Source: Yoonia maritima (GTDB lineage Bacteria; Pseudomonadota; Alphaproteobacteria; Rhodobacterales; Rhodobacteraceae). Taken from it: DNA of 64,000 nucleotides. The notes under the pieces were generated by a model that worked only from the letters and a program-made list of their open reading frames with translations, searched no databases and was not told where the DNA came from. The position numbers and the translations under genes were made by a program. The DNA is taken from positions 272,995 through 336,994 of the forward strand of contig NZ_PKFN01000010.1 of the NCBI RefSeq assembly GCF_002933395.1, in the 5' to 3' direction. The stretch's first letter is position 1, and every line of letters starts with the position of its first letter. Of this stretch, positions 1 to 9,589 are shown piece by piece.

Positions 1-504
1 CTGACAGGCGCGCAAGAATTTAGCGTTCACGCTCCTAAGATCGAGACAATGCAAATCCCAACCGACAAGATCCGTGAAGTTATCGGTTCTGGCGGTAAGG
101 TCATCCGTGAAATCGTTGAAACATCCGGCGCAAAAGTCGACATCAATGACGACGGTGTGATCAAGCTGGCATCTAACGACGCTGAAGCGATCAAAAAAGC
201 CTACGACATGATCCATTCAATCGTAGCGGAACCTGAAGAAGGCGTGATCTACAAAGGGACAGTTGTGAAACTGGTCGACTTTGGTGCTTTCGTGAACTTC
301 TTCGGCAAACGCGACGGTCTGGTACACGTGTCCCAAATCGAAAACCGCCGCCTGAACCATCCTTCTGACGTTCTAAAAGAAGGTCAGGAAGTATGGGTTA
401 AGCTGCTTGGTTTTGATGATCGCGGCAAAGTTCGCTTGGCTATGAAAATGGTTGATCAGGAAACTGGTAAAGAAGTCGTTAAAGAAGAAGCCGCTGAAGA
501 GTAA
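1..504 (+). CDS. pnp: Polyribonucleotide nucleotidyltransferase, C-terminal part
   Basis: The reading frame is open from base 1, so this is the 3' end of a gene that starts outside the window. PNPase degrades RNA 3' to 5' by phosphorolysis and is a core part of the degradosome. Visible here are the KH domain ([15 protein letters not shown], with the GxxG loop GSGGK) and then an S1 domain (from about [20 protein letters not shown] to [10 protein letters not shown]), the normal C-terminal order of PNPase. A short acidic tail ends the protein. A strong hairpin terminator follows the stop codon. The family assignment is secure; the catalytic RNase PH domains are not in the window. Confidence 0.97.
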   Translation: MTGAQEFSVHAPKIETMQIPTDKIREVIGSGGKVIREIVETSGAKVDINDDGVIKLASNDAEAIKKAYDMIHSIVAEPEEGVIYKGTVVKLVDFGAFVNFFGKRDGLVHVSQIENRRLNHPSDVLKEGQEVWVKLLGFDDRGKVRLAMKMVDQETGKEVVKEEAAEE

Positions 505-528
505 TTCAGCCCACTCTTAATTTACCCG

Positions 529-560
529 AAGGCCCTGACATTCATTTGTCAGGGCCTTTT
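529..560 (+). terminator. Rho-independent terminator of pnp
   Basis: An inverted repeat (GGCCCTGACA and TGTCAGGGCC around a short TTCATT loop) is followed by a T-rich run, 25 bases after the pnp stop. Confidence 0.85.
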
Positions 561-729
561 CAGTTTACGCTACATATTCATGCAAACCGGAGGACCGCAC
601 ATTCAGCCCCAAAACAACCGTTGCGGTACTATCACAACCAACCACAAATCATAAAATTATGCTTCAGTTCAGCTATACCCACCGCCTAATTCCAGTAGGT
701 AAAATTTATTCACTTTTTGGAGACTAATA

Positions 730-1383
730 ATGAATTATACTTTTGCTAGCTGCGTAGCATTACTTGTTTCGTGTACTGCTGTCCAAGCGCAAGAAGCTGG
801 CGATATGTCCGTCGGGCTTGGTGTTTCGACATTCGGCGGCAACCTTGAAGCTTCCTATGTCATCAACGAACAGTTTCGCGTTCGCGGGGCGCTAATGGGT
901 GGCTTCTCTTATGAAGATTCCGGCTCTGAGCCTGGTGACGGTTCATATGAATTTGATGCAAGCCTTGGTGGTGTTGCCGTCTTAGCAGATTACTATCCAA
1001 CTCAAAGCGGCTGGCGTGTTTCAGGTGGCCTGTTCCTATCCAACACAGATTTCACCGGTGTTGCAGAAGCGTCAGCTGCCAACCCCATCGAGATTGATGG
1101 AACTGAGTACACAAGTGGTTCTGTGACGACAAAGTCTGAATTCAACAACACCGTCGCACCTGTCCTGACAACCGGTTATGATCTGCATTTCGCAGACAAC
1201 TGGACATTCAGCAGCGAAATCGGCGCGATTTTCATCGGTGGTGTTGATCTGTCAGCGGAATCTGACGATGCCACGTTGCAAGCTGAAATTGACAGCAGCG
1301 ACGACTACGCAGAAGCGCGTGACGATGCGGATGATCTAAACATCTATCCGTACCTCAGCCTTGGGCTTGCGTACCGTTTCTAA
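730..1383 (+). CDS. Outer-membrane beta-barrel protein, unknown role
   Basis: A 217-residue protein with an N-terminal signal peptide (hydrophobic ALLVSCTAVQAQ, cleavage probably after AQA). The mature part alternates short hydrophobic and polar strands rich in Gly, Asp, Ser and aromatic residues, and ends in YLSLGLAYRF, where the terminal Phe is the usual BAM recognition signal. An acidic insert (about residues 175-200) may be an extracellular loop. The pattern fits small 8-stranded OmpW/OprF-like porins but I cannot name a family. A start is supported by TGGAGA just upstream of ATG. It stands alone between two terminators, so it is probably monocistronic. Confidence 0.75.
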   Translation: MNYTFASCVALLVSCTAVQAQEAGDMSVGLGVSTFGGNLEASYVINEQFRVRGALMGGFSYEDSGSEPGDGSYEFDASLGGVAVLADYYPTQSGWRVSGGLFLSNTDFTGVAEASAANPIEIDGTEYTSGSVTTKSEFNNTVAPVLTTGYDLHFADNWTFSSEIGAIFIGGVDLSAESDDATLQAEIDSSDDYAEARDDADDLNIYPYLSLGLAYRF

Positions 1384-1390
1384 AATTTTG

Positions 1391-1427
1391 TGGACCGCAT
1401 CCAATCTTGAATGCGGTCCATTTTTCT
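1391..1427. terminator. Bidirectional terminator between convergent genes
   Basis: GGACCGCAT and ATGCGGTCC form a perfect 9-bp stem, followed by ATTTTTCTT on the plus strand. It lies between the convergent outer-membrane protein gene and the peroxiredoxin gene. Confidence 0.85.
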
Positions 1428-2074
1428 TAAAGCTTCGTCGTGCGTAGGTAAGGTAGCACTGTTTTGAAATCGCCGTATTTCGCTTTGGCATCTTCATTGC
1501 TTACCGACGCTGGAATGATCACATCATCACCGACATTCCAGTTTGCAGGCGTAGCCACGCCCTGACCAACCGATGTTTGCAAACCATCCAGCGCACGCAG
1601 GACTTCGGCAAAATTACGGCCGACTGTCATTGGATATGTCATCGACAGCTTTAGCTTCTTGTCTGGCCCAACGATAAAGACAGAACGCACTGTCGCGCTA
1701 TCCGCAGGTGTACGCCCGTCAGGCATGTAGGCCTCGGCAGGAAGCATGTCGAAGGCTTTAGCCATCTCCAGCCCCTCGTCGGCAACGATCGGAAAGCCTG
1801 CTTTGGTGCCAGCAACAGTTTCGATGTCGCCTTTCCACTTTTTGTGATCTTCGACACCATCAATACTGATGCCCAGAACCTTCGTTCCGCGTTTTTCCCA
1901 TTCGTCTGCCAACTGCGCGACCGCGCCAAATTCTGTAGTGCAGACGGGGGTAAAGTCCTTGGGGTGCGAAAACAGAACTGCCCAGCTATCGCCAATCCAA
2001 TCATGCAGGGAAATCGTGCCGTGATCTGTCTCAACCGTCATATCGGGTATTGTATCGTTAATGCGTAGGCCCAT
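1427..2074 (-). CDS. Peroxiredoxin, Prx6 (1-Cys) type
   Basis: A 215-residue thiol peroxidase that reduces hydrogen peroxide and organic peroxides in the cytoplasm. The catalytic motif HPKDFTPVCTTE carries the peroxidatic Cys, and later segments (FIVGPDKKLKLSMTYP, GRNFAEVLRALDGLQ, then a long C-terminal extension ending in TVLPYLRTTKL) match the Prx6 group, which is longer than AhpC/Tpx types. The frame stays open 51 codons further upstream, but I place the start at the ATG of MGLRINDTIPD because AAAGGAG sits just ahead of it and the preceding residues do not look like protein. It is convergent with the outer-membrane gene and divergent from the dioxygenase gene. Confidence 0.92.
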   Translation of the reverse strand: MGLRINDTIPDMTVETDHGTISLHDWIGDSWAVLFSHPKDFTPVCTTEFGAVAQLADEWEKRGTKVLGISIDGVEDHKKWKGDIETVAGTKAGFPIVADEGLEMAKAFDMLPAEAYMPDGRTPADSATVRSVFIVGPDKKLKLSMTYPMTVGRNFAEVLRALDGLQTSVGQGVATPANWNVGDDVIIPASVSNEDAKAKYGDFKTVLPYLRTTKL

Positions 2075-2266
2075 TGGAACGCTCCTTTGTTGTAATGCGT
2101 TAATGGATATATATGCCCGCAACGCTGATTGCGCTACGGGGGTCATACCCTTTGTCGCAGTCTGACGTGTATTCATGTTCATTTTCGAACCATTGCAGTG
2201 CGCCCAGTGGTATTTAGTGCGGATCAAAACACGCTACTTATGCGGCAACAGATCAGGAGATGACCA

Positions 2267-3196
2267 ATGCTAAAACAAATTAAAGGCCTGCATCACGTCA
2301 CATCGCTGGCCAGTGACGCTCGAACAAATAATGCGTTCTTTACTAACGTGCTTGGATTGCGGCGCGTCAAAAAGACCGTCAATTTTGACGCCCCCGACGT
2401 TTACCACCTTTACTATGGTGACGAAGCCGGCACGCCGGGGACTGTAATGACGTATTTTCCGTTTCCAAACGCTGGTCGCGGCATCGCAGGTACTGGCGAA
2501 GTTGGGCGAACATCGTTCAGCATCCCAACAGGGACGTCACAGGCATGGCTTGATCGCTTGGCCACATTTGAAACGACGGCACTGTCCCAAGACGTCCGCT
2601 TTGGTCAAAAACGCATCTTGTTTGATGGGCCAGACGGCGACAGATTTGCCCTTGTCGAAAGCAATGATGACCGCGCACCATGGACTGGCAATGGTGTCAG
2701 CGCTGATATCGGTATTCGCGGTTTCCATTCGACCGACATGCAACTGACCGATGACGCCCAAAGCACAGAACTGCTAAAGTTCATGGGCTACGAAAAGCAA
2801 GAGACAGAAAACAACGTGACTCGCTTCATCGTTCCGGGCGGGAATGATGCCAACGTGATTGATATTGAACTGACCCCAAGCGCACGCCGCGCAGCACAGG
2901 GCGCCGGATCAGTACACCACATTGCCTTTGCCGTCGAAAATCGCGCCCGCCAACTAGAAGTCCGCGAGGCGCTGTTGGACACTGGATATCAGGTTACGCC
3001 AGTCATCGACCGCGACTATTTCTATGCAATATACTTTCGCACGCCGGGTGGCGTATTGTTTGAAGTCGCGACAAACGAACCGGGGTTTGACCGTGACGAG
3101 GATACCGCGCACCTTGGCGAAGCACTGAAATTGCCGAGCCAGCACGAACATCTGCGCGCCCGACTTGAAGGCTACCTCCAACCAATCGGGAACTAA
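2267..3196 (+). CDS. VOC-family ring-cleavage dioxygenase, MhqO-like
   Basis: A 309-residue protein with two vicinal-oxygen-chelate modules: residues about 5-130 (IKGLHHVTSLASDARTNNAF) and about 150-285 (GFHSTDMQLTDDA, SVHHIAFAVENRAR, LFEVATNEPGF). HH, H and E residues at the expected metal positions are visible in each half. Members of this family are commonly annotated as ring-cleaving or glyoxalase-type dioxygenases; in Bacillus MhqO acts in methylhydroquinone resistance. The next gene follows after one base and encodes an MhqD-like hydrolase, so the two are probably co-transcribed, and both may deal with quinone or electrophile stress. The substrate is not shown by sequence. Confidence 0.85.
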   Translation: MLKQIKGLHHVTSLASDARTNNAFFTNVLGLRRVKKTVNFDAPDVYHLYYGDEAGTPGTVMTYFPFPNAGRGIAGTGEVGRTSFSIPTGTSQAWLDRLATFETTALSQDVRFGQKRILFDGPDGDRFALVESNDDRAPWTGNGVSADIGIRGFHSTDMQLTDDAQSTELLKFMGYEKQETENNVTRFIVPGGNDANVIDIELTPSARRAAQGAGSVHHIAFAVENRARQLEVREALLDTGYQVTPVIDRDYFYAIYFRTPGGVLFEVATNEPGFDRDEDTAHLGEALKLPSQHEHLRARLEGYLQPIGN

Positions 3197-3197
3197 T

Positions 3198-3794
3198 ATG
3201 CCATATCACGCAAAACGCACAAAGGGCGCAGCGGGACAGCCGCTGTTCCTGACGTTTCATGGGACAGGCGGAAACGAGGATCAGTTCCACGGATTTGCAG
3301 AACAGCTCGCTCCGGGTGCGTATATCACATCCCCGCGGGGCAACGTAACCGAACATGGTGCCTTGCGTTACTTTCGCAGGGCAAGCGAAGGCGTCTATGA
3401 CATGCCCGATCTTGCGCGCCGCACGACCGAAATGGCGCAGTTCATCCGCGCCGAGATATCGACGGCGAACGCACCTCGCACGTTTGGGCTTGGGTATTCA
3501 AACGGCGCGAACATTCTTGCGGCTGTAGCACTAGAACAGCCAGACATCGTTGATACTCTAATCCTGATGCATCCCTTAATTCCTTGGACGCCCAAACCAC
3601 AGCCCAATCTTACTGGCCGCCGGATCTTAATCACGGCAGGAAAGCGTGACCCAATTTGCCCAGCACCCCAGACGCAGGCTCTTGCGGATTATTTCACAGC
3701 GCAAGGGGCGATTGTCACATTGCATTGGCATCAAGGCGGACATGAAATCAGCCAATCCGAAATCCAAAAAATCGCGGAATTTGTCGCTAGCTAA
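3198..3794 (+). CDS. Alpha/beta hydrolase, MhqD/carboxylesterase type
   Basis: A 198-residue esterase-like protein. FLTFHGTGGNED is the oxyanion-hole region, GLGYSNGANI is the nucleophile elbow (GxSxG), ITAGKRDPICP carries the likely catalytic Asp and WHQGGHEI the likely His. Size and order match the phospholipase/carboxylesterase family that includes MhqD. I take the ATG at 3198, one base after the dioxygenase stop codon, rather than an in-frame ATG at 3165 that overlaps that gene. Its 3' end overlaps the convergent pseudouridine synthase gene by four bases. Confidence 0.88.
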   Translation: MPYHAKRTKGAAGQPLFLTFHGTGGNEDQFHGFAEQLAPGAYITSPRGNVTEHGALRYFRRASEGVYDMPDLARRTTEMAQFIRAEISTANAPRTFGLGYSNGANILAAVALEQPDIVDTLILMHPLIPWTPKPQPNLTGRRILITAGKRDPICPAPQTQALADYFTAQGAIVTLHWHQGGHEISQSEIQKIAEFVAS

Positions 3795-4438
3795 AACGGG
3801 CACTTTGCTGTGATGCGCGTACCTTGCCCGCCATCCGGGTGCCGAAACTGAAATGTCTCAGAATGAAGCATTAGCCGGGGGTAGTCGCCCGCAGGCCCTT
3901 CGGCGTAAAATGGGTCACCCAAAATTGGGTGACCCATGGCCAGCATATGCACCCGTAGCTGATGCGAACGACCGGTCTTAGGCATTAACCTCACGCGCGT
4001 CTCACCGTTGCCTTTACGCATAACGCGCCAGTCGGTCAGCGCTTGCTTTCCATTTTCATGGTCAACCATCTGTTTGGGACGGTTGGGCCAGTCCACGATC
4101 AACGGCAGATCAACCGTACCTGTCTTTTCCTGCACTTCGCCCCAGACCCGCGCAACATATGTCTTTTTGGTTTGACGCTTTTCAAACTGCAACCCTAGGT
4201 GGCGCTGCGCATGTGGGGTGAGCGCAAAAATCATCACCCCGGATGTGTCTCTATCTAGGCGGTGAACAAGAAGCGCAGTAGGAAACACCGCCTTCACACG
4301 CGCCATCAGGCAGTCGGCCAGCAACTCGCCCTTACCGGGAACAGACAAAAGCCCACTCGGCTTATCAACCAAAACGACCTCATGGTCGTCATGTAAGATG
4401 ACAAGCGGATCCTGTGGCGGGTTATAGTCCGTCATCAC
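3791..4438 (-). CDS. RNA pseudouridine synthase, RluA family
   Basis: A 215-residue enzyme that isomerises uridine to pseudouridine in rRNA or tRNA. The catalytic motif LLVHRLDRDTSGVMIFA contains the essential Asp, and the RluA signature blocks follow (KTYVARVWG, KTGRSHQLRVHMLAMGHPILGDPFY). No S4 domain is present, which fits RluA rather than RluC/RluD or RsuA. The first codons MM allow a start at 4438 or 4435. Its start overlaps the stop of the upstream yggS-type gene in an ATGA arrangement, so the two are likely one transcript. The exact RNA target cannot be read from sequence. Confidence 0.9.
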   Translation of the reverse strand: MMTDYNPPQDPLVILHDDHEVVLVDKPSGLLSVPGKGELLADCLMARVKAVFPTALLVHRLDRDTSGVMIFALTPHAQRHLGLQFEKRQTKKTYVARVWGEVQEKTGTVDLPLIVDWPNRPKQMVDHENGKQALTDWRVMRKGNGETRVRLMPKTGRSHQLRVHMLAMGHPILGDPFYAEGPAGDYPRLMLHSETFQFRHPDGGQGTRITAKCPF

Positions 4439-5088
4439 ACAGCTACGCGATCGCCGAAAATAGCAGATCCAACGCGAATATGTGTTGCACCCAGCGCAAT
4501 AGCGCGCTCAAAATCACTGCTCATACCCATCGAAAGACCCGTTAAACCGTTGCGCGCTGCGATCTTCGCAAGCAGCGCGAAATGCAGTGATGGCTCCTCG
4601 TCCACGGGGGGAATGCACATCAATCCCTTAACGGGTAGATCAAGCGCGCGCACTTCGGCAATAAATGCGTCTGCCTGTGCAGGCAAAACGCCCGCCTTCT
4701 GCGGTTCCTCGCCGGTGTTCACCTGAATAAACAAATCTGGGCAATATCCAGTCTCTTGCGCCAACCGCACCATGGTCGCAGCCAACTTTGGGCGGTCAAC
4801 AGTGTGGATCGCCTGTGCAAGCTCCATCGCTTGACGGACCTTATTCGTCTGCAACGGCCCAATCATGTGAAGATGAACGTCACTATAACTCTCACGGAAC
4901 GCAGGCCACTTTCCTGCGGCCTCTTGCACCTTATTCTCACCAAAGACTCGATGCCCCTGATCCAAGACAGCCTCGACCCGGTCATTGGGTTGCACCTTAG
5001 ACACTGCAATAAGGGTCACATCATCTTTTTTACGCCCTGATGCCTCACAAGCGGCACGGATACGGTCCTGAATATCAGCTAAGGGCAT
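4435..5088 (-). CDS. PLP homeostasis protein, YggS/PROSC family
   Basis: A 217-residue single-domain PLP-binding protein with the alanine-racemase-like TIM barrel. LIAVSKVQPND holds the PLP lysine; HRVFGENKVQEA, HMIGPLQTNK, FIQVNTGEEPQKAG, GLSMGMSSDFERAIALGATHIRVGSAIFG are the family blocks. It buffers free pyridoxal phosphate rather than catalysing a racemase reaction. It heads a two-gene unit with the RluA-type gene (ATGA overlap). The 226 bases upstream to the porin gene start hold the divergent control regions; I see no further gene there. Confidence 0.93.
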   Translation of the reverse strand: MPLADIQDRIRAACEASGRKKDDVTLIAVSKVQPNDRVEAVLDQGHRVFGENKVQEAAGKWPAFRESYSDVHLHMIGPLQTNKVRQAMELAQAIHTVDRPKLAATMVRLAQETGYCPDLFIQVNTGEEPQKAGVLPAQADAFIAEVRALDLPVKGLMCIPPVDEEPSLHFALLAKIAARNGLTGLSMGMSSDFERAIALGATHIRVGSAIFGDRVAV

Positions 5089-5314
5089 GTAAGGCTCCGA
5101 AAAATAAGGGTCACGTCACGTTTCAGGCCGAAATAAAGGCAATTAGAGACGATGTCACCGCCCAAAACACTGTGTGTCCTTGATGCATCATTTTCCGCGA
5201 ACCCGCCTAATTATGGTCTAATTTACTTGAGTGTCAGAACCAATGGGCGCAGTTAAACGCCAATGCTAGGAAAACTGGCATTCTTGGGAATGCAAAACAC
5301 GAGGGAATAAATCC

Positions 5315-6430
5315 ATGAAAAGCATCCTTCTTACAACATCTGCGCTTGTTGCCTTTGCTGGCGCCGCAGCTGCTGAAGTATCTTTCTCCGGTGAAGCAAC
5401 ACTGGGCTACAACTCACGCATCGCTGGCGACAACGACGGTTTCTACTGGGACGCAAACGTTGCAACTGCAATGTCTCAGGAACTGGACAACGGCGTAACA
5501 GCTGCTGCGTCTTTTCAGTTTGACGCAATCGACAACGATAATGAAACAGACATCATCAGCGAAAGCTATGTTCTGTCTCTGACAACAGAATCTGCTGGCA
5601 TGTACTACGGTGACACAGCATTTGCTGCTGAAACACTGTGGAAATCTGCAGGCGACATGGAATCTGACGGCTTCTCAGAAGCTGACGGCGAAACAGTTCT
5701 GCGCGGCGAAGCATCTTTCGGTGCAGTTGAAGCAGCCGTTTCTTACACAGTCGCAGATGCAGACAACAACTTCCCAACAGACGACAGCCACGTTGACCAA
5801 CTGTCTGTTGCTGCTGCTGGTGACTTCGGTCAGTTCTCAGTAGTTGCTGCGTACCAAGAAGAATCCGAAGCTGCATTCGGTGTTCTGGCAAACGGCGCAA
5901 ACGGTGACTACAACACGTCCGAAATCTTCGGTCTGTCTGTAGGCGCGTCTTTCTCTGGCGCAGACATCACAGTTGCATACGCATCTGACGAAACACTGGA
6001 CGAATCTTCTGTAGGTGTTCAAGTTGCTTACCCATTCGGTCCAGTAACTGCGACAGTTTACTACGTTTCAGAAGACGACGCAGCTGACGAAGACAACTAC
6101 GGTGTAACACTTGCTTACTCCGAAGGCGCACTGTCTGTTAAAGGCGACTACGACTACGACCAAGGCGTAAACAAAATCGGCCTGGACGGTTCTTACGACC
6201 TGGGTAACGGTCTGACTATCCTTGCTGGTGTTTACGACCAGTCTGACGACGCGACTGACGCAAACAACGGTACAGACGCATACATCGCAGGTGAATATGA
6301 CCTGGGTGGCGGCGCATCTATCCTCGTTTCTTACGCAGAAGCTGAAACTGGTGGCGCAAAAGCAGACGACGAAGTTGGTGGCCCAGACTACCAAGACGGC
6401 GCGACTGTTGAGCTGACATTCGCATTCTAA
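5315..6430 (+). CDS. Major porin, alphaproteobacterial type
   Basis: A 371-residue outer-membrane protein. The signal peptide (MKSILLTTSALVAFAGAAAA) is followed by EVSFSGEATLGYNSR and repeated amphipathic strands separated by Asp/Gly/Asn-rich loops, closing with the strand VELTFAF whose last residue is Phe. Length and composition fit the 16-strand general porins of Rhodobacteraceae. Codon choice is unusually uniform, as in highly expressed genes. GAGGG lies ahead of the ATG, and a perfect hairpin terminator follows, so it is a single-gene unit. Confidence 0.93.
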   Translation: MKSILLTTSALVAFAGAAAAEVSFSGEATLGYNSRIAGDNDGFYWDANVATAMSQELDNGVTAAASFQFDAIDNDNETDIISESYVLSLTTESAGMYYGDTAFAAETLWKSAGDMESDGFSEADGETVLRGEASFGAVEAAVSYTVADADNNFPTDDSHVDQLSVAAAGDFGQFSVVAAYQEESEAAFGVLANGANGDYNTSEIFGLSVGASFSGADITVAYASDETLDESSVGVQVAYPFGPVTATVYYVSEDDAADEDNYGVTLAYSEGALSVKGDYDYDQGVNKIGLDGSYDLGNGLTILAGVYDQSDDATDANNGTDAYIAGEYDLGGGASILVSYAEAETGGAKADDEVGGPDYQDGATVELTFAF

Positions 6431-6454
6431 GCGAAGCCAGTATTTGACTAAGCG

Positions 6455-6480
6455 AGAGCGGCCCTTTGGGTCGCTCTTTA
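6455..6480 (+). terminator. Rho-independent terminator of the porin gene
   Basis: AGAGCG...CGCTCT with an inner CCC/GGG stem and a TTT loop forms one continuous hairpin, followed by TTTAC. Confidence 0.85.
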
Positions 6481-6581
6481 CTTTTGTGGGGACTGCTTTG
6501 TTGTATAACCGCTTGTGACCCGTTCAACCGTTCGCTACATATTTCGCCAATGGCAAAGTATCCCGGCAAAGGGGAAGTGGT

Positions 6582-6983
6582 TTGACGTCAATATTGAATT
6601 TTGTTCGCACAGGGCTTGTTGCTTTGTTGATCGGCTCGCTCGCCTCGTGTGGCGGTGGCCAACCCCACACACCACGCGGTACTGAAAACGTCGCGGTGAA
6701 CCGATACATATGGGCTGCATCCCTTGATGTACTAGACTTTCTACCTGTACAATCTGCTGATCCGTTCACTGGTGTCATATCGACCGGCTACGGCACGCCC
6801 CCTGGCAGCGGCAACGCCTATCGCGCCACGATCCGCGTCATTGACCCCGCACTGGACGCGCGTTCGCTGCAAGTCGCACTGCAAAGCCGCAGTGGACCCG
6901 TTTCAATCGAAACACAAACAGCCATAGAAAACGCGATCCTCGCGCGCGCCCGACAGCTTCGTATCGCTGACGGCATCCTATAG
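6582..6983 (+). CDS. DUF3576 lipoprotein
   Basis: A 133-residue lipoprotein: the signal ends in the lipobox LASC (GSLASCGGG), so Cys23 is likely lipidated. The rest (NRYIWAASLDVLDFLPVQS, DPFTGVISTGYGTPP, AILARARQLR) matches the alphaproteobacterial DUF3576 family, whose function is not known. The start is a TTG with GGGGAAGTGG directly upstream; no ATG is available in frame. It precedes leuS and lptE, an order common in this family, which suggests an envelope role without proving it. Confidence 0.88.
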   Translation: MTSILNFVRTGLVALLIGSLASCGGGQPHTPRGTENVAVNRYIWAASLDVLDFLPVQSADPFTGVISTGYGTPPGSGNAYRATIRVIDPALDARSLQVALQSRSGPVSIETQTAIENAILARARQLRIADGIL

Positions 6984-7012
6984 CCTTCGGTATATCGCCC
7001 GATTATCAAATC

Positions 7013-7040
7013 CGCCGGGCCCCTGTTGCCCGGCGTTTGC
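7013..7040 (+). terminator. Hairpin upstream of leuS
   Basis: CGCCGGGC and GCCCGGCG form a perfect 8-bp stem with a CCCTGTT loop, followed by a weak TTTGCATT tail. It may end the DUF3576 transcript or attenuate readthrough into leuS. Confidence 0.5.
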
Positions 7041-7060
7041 ATTCTTGAAAGACCGCCCTG

Positions 7061-9589
7061 ATGACCACTTACACACCCGCCGATATCGAAGCGAAATGGC
7101 AATCCTCTTGGGCCGATGCCGAGACATTCAAAGCCGTCCGCAGCGCTGACAAACCCAAGTACTATGTGCTTGAGATGTTCCCATATCCGTCGGGTCGTAT
7201 TCACATGGGGCACGTCCGCAACTACACCATGGGTGACGTGATCGCGCGGTACAAGCTGGCGACCGGTCATAACATCCTGCACCCAATGGGTTGGGATGCC
7301 TTTGGCATGCCAGCCGAAAATGCAGCGATGGCATCAGGCGGCCATCCAAAGGATTGGACCTACAACAATATCGCCGACATGAAGGCACAGATGAAGCCGC
7401 TGGGTCTGTCCATCGACTGGTCCCGCGAATTCGCGACCTGTGATCCCGAATACTACGGCCAGCAGCAAGCGCTGTTCATTGATTTCCTGTCAAAGGGACT
7501 GATTTATCGTAAAAAAGCCGTCGTGAACTGGGACCCAATCGACATGACCGTTCTGGCGAACGAACAGGTCATCGACGGCAAAGGATGGCGTTCCGGCGCA
7601 GAGGTCGAACGCCGCGAGTTGGTGCAATGGTTCTTTAAGATCAGCGACCATTCCGAAGAACTGCTGACTGCAATCGACAGCCTTGACGACTGGCCCGCCA
7701 AAGTCAAACTGATGCAGGCCAACTGGATCGGCAAATCACGCGGCCTGCAATTCGCGTTTGATCGCACCGATGGCGGCCAAATCGAAGTTTACACGACCCG
7801 CCCAGACACGTTGATGGGTGCGTCTTTCGTCGGTATTTCACCTGACCATCCGCTGGCCAAAGAATTGGAAGCCAAAGACGACAAAGTCGCTGCATTCTGC
7901 GCTGAATGCCGTAAAGGCGGGACAACGGCCGAAGCAATCGAAAAGGCCGAAAAGCTGGGCTACGACACTGGCCTGACCGTCAAGCATCCGCTGAATGGTT
8001 CGGAACTGCCCGTCTATATCGCGAACTTTATCCTGATGGATTACGGAACTGGCGCGATCTTTGGTTGCCCGGCGCACGATCAGCGCGACTTTGACTTTGC
8101 GACGAAATACGACCTGCCGATCAACGCGGTGTTCCTGCCCTCCGCCGACGCGGACGCCAACCTGACCGAGGCCTATACCCCAGCCAAAACTGAAACAGTG
8201 ACCTACGTCAAAGGTTTCGCTGGCGATACCGTCCAAACCGGCGACTACGCTGTCGACACCGCTATTGCTTACTGCGAAGGCAAAGGTATCGGCGCAGGCG
8301 TGACCAAGTTCCGCCTGCGTGATTGGGGCCTGAGCCGCCAGCGGTATTGGGGTTGCCCGATCCCGATTGTCCATTGTGATGATTGCGGCGCGGTTCCTGA
8401 AAAGAAAGAAAACCTGCCAGTTGAATTGCCATACGATGTCACATTCGACATCCCCGGCAACCCGCTGGATCGTCATCCTACCTGGCGCGATTGCGCCTGC
8501 CCTGCATGTGGCAAACCGGCTCAACGTGAAACCGACACGATGGATACCTTTGTGGATTCCAGCTGGTATTATGCCCGCTTCACATCCCCAAATGCCGAAA
8601 CGCCGACCAATGCCGAAGATGCCGCGTATTGGATGAACGTTGACCAGTATATCGGGGGGATCGAACACGCAATTTTGCACCTGCTATACAGCCGCTTTTT
8701 TGCCCGCGCGATGAACATCACTGGGCATCTGCCGAATAGCGCCAAAGAGCCGTTCAATGCGTTGTTTACGCAAGGCATGGTGACACACGAGATATACCAA
8801 ACGATGGGTGCCGACAACCGCCCTGCCTACCACTTCCCCGAGGATGTGACCGACGGGAAACTGGCGGATGGCACCGAGGTGGAAATCGTGCCTTCGGCCA
8901 AAATGTCGAAATCGAAAAAGAACGTCGTCGATCCAGATGACATTCTGGCGAAATATGGTGCGGATACTGCACGTTGGTTCGTGCTGTCCGACAGCCCTCC
9001 GGAACGGGACGTGGAATGGACGGCATCTGGCGCAGAGGCCACGCACAAGCACCTGTCGCGCGTGTTCCGTGTTGCCAACGACATCGCAACAATGGACACG
9101 GCACCCGGTACAGGTGACGAGGATCTGCTGCGCGCCACGCACAAGGCAGTCCATGACGTGACCATGGGCGTCGAGACCTTTGGCTTTAACGCGGCAATCG
9201 CGAAGCTATATGGCTTTACCAACGTCTTGGCGAAATCCAAGGCAGGCGGTGCAGCCAAACGTGAAGCAGCCAAGGTTTTAGCACAGCTGATGTCACCGAT
9301 GACACCTCATCTATCCGAAGAGATCTGGAGCCTGCTGGGCGGCGAAGGCTTGATCGCTAATGCCCCATGGCCTGTTGCAGACGAGGCAATGTTGGTTGAA
9401 GATACTGTTACGATGCCGATTCAGATCAATGGGAAACGCCGGGGCGAAATCAAGGTTGCGTCCGACGCAAGCAAAGACGCAATCGAGGAAATCGTGATGG
9501 GTCTAGAGATTGTGCAGAAAGCTTTGGATGGCAACGCGCCGAAGAAACTAATCATCGTACCGGGACGGATTGTGAACATTGTCGTCTAA
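7061..9589 (+). CDS. leuS: Leucyl-tRNA synthetase
   Basis: An 842-residue class I aminoacyl-tRNA synthetase that charges tRNA-Leu. The HIGH-type motif is HMGH in [17 protein letters not shown]; the KMSKS loop is complete in [14 protein letters not shown]. The CP1 editing domain lies between ([35 protein letters not shown]), a zinc-type Cys cluster CDDCG...CACPACG is visible, and the anticodon-binding and C-terminal domains follow. Length is normal. Its 3' end overlaps the lptE start by 11 bases, so leuS, lptE and holA form one operon. Confidence 0.98.
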   Translation: MTTYTPADIEAKWQSSWADAETFKAVRSADKPKYYVLEMFPYPSGRIHMGHVRNYTMGDVIARYKLATGHNILHPMGWDAFGMPAENAAMASGGHPKDWTYNNIADMKAQMKPLGLSIDWSREFATCDPEYYGQQQALFIDFLSKGLIYRKKAVVNWDPIDMTVLANEQVIDGKGWRSGAEVERRELVQWFFKISDHSEELLTAIDSLDDWPAKVKLMQANWIGKSRGLQFAFDRTDGGQIEVYTTRPDTLMGASFVGISPDHPLAKELEAKDDKVAAFCAECRKGGTTAEAIEKAEKLGYDTGLTVKHPLNGSELPVYIANFILMDYGTGAIFGCPAHDQRDFDFATKYDLPINAVFLPSADADANLTEAYTPAKTETVTYVKGFAGDTVQTGDYAVDTAIAYCEGKGIGAGVTKFRLRDWGLSRQRYWGCPIPIVHCDDCGAVPEKKENLPVELPYDVTFDIPGNPLDRHPTWRDCACPACGKPAQRETDTMDTFVDSSWYYARFTSPNAETPTNAEDAAYWMNVDQYIGGIEHAILHLLYSRFFARAMNITGHLPNSAKEPFNALFTQGMVTHEIYQTMGADNRPAYHFPEDVTDGKLADGTEVEIVPSAKMSKSKKNVVDPDDILAKYGADTARWFVLSDSPPERDVEWTASGAEATHKHLSRVFRVANDIATMDTAPGTGDEDLLRATHKAVHDVTMGVETFGFNAAIAKLYGFTNVLAKSKAGGAAKREAAKVLAQLMSPMTPHLSEEIWSLLGGEGLIANAPWPVADEAMLVEDTVTMPIQINGKRRGEIKVASDASKDAIEEIVMGLEIVQKALDGNAPKKLIIVPGRIVNIVV

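Noticed and set aside
1651..2034. Second open frame on the minus strand within the peroxiredoxin gene
   Set aside because: Out-of-frame shadow of the peroxiredoxin gene, with no domain.
3331..3340. Copy of the 10-base core CCCCGCGGGG in the hydrolase gene
   Set aside because: Lacks the TTCC/GGAA arms of the par palindrome, so it is likely chance in GC-rich coding DNA.
7838..8680. Long open frame on the minus strand inside leuS
   Set aside because: It is antisense to a full-length, well-conserved leuS and its translation has no recognisable domain.
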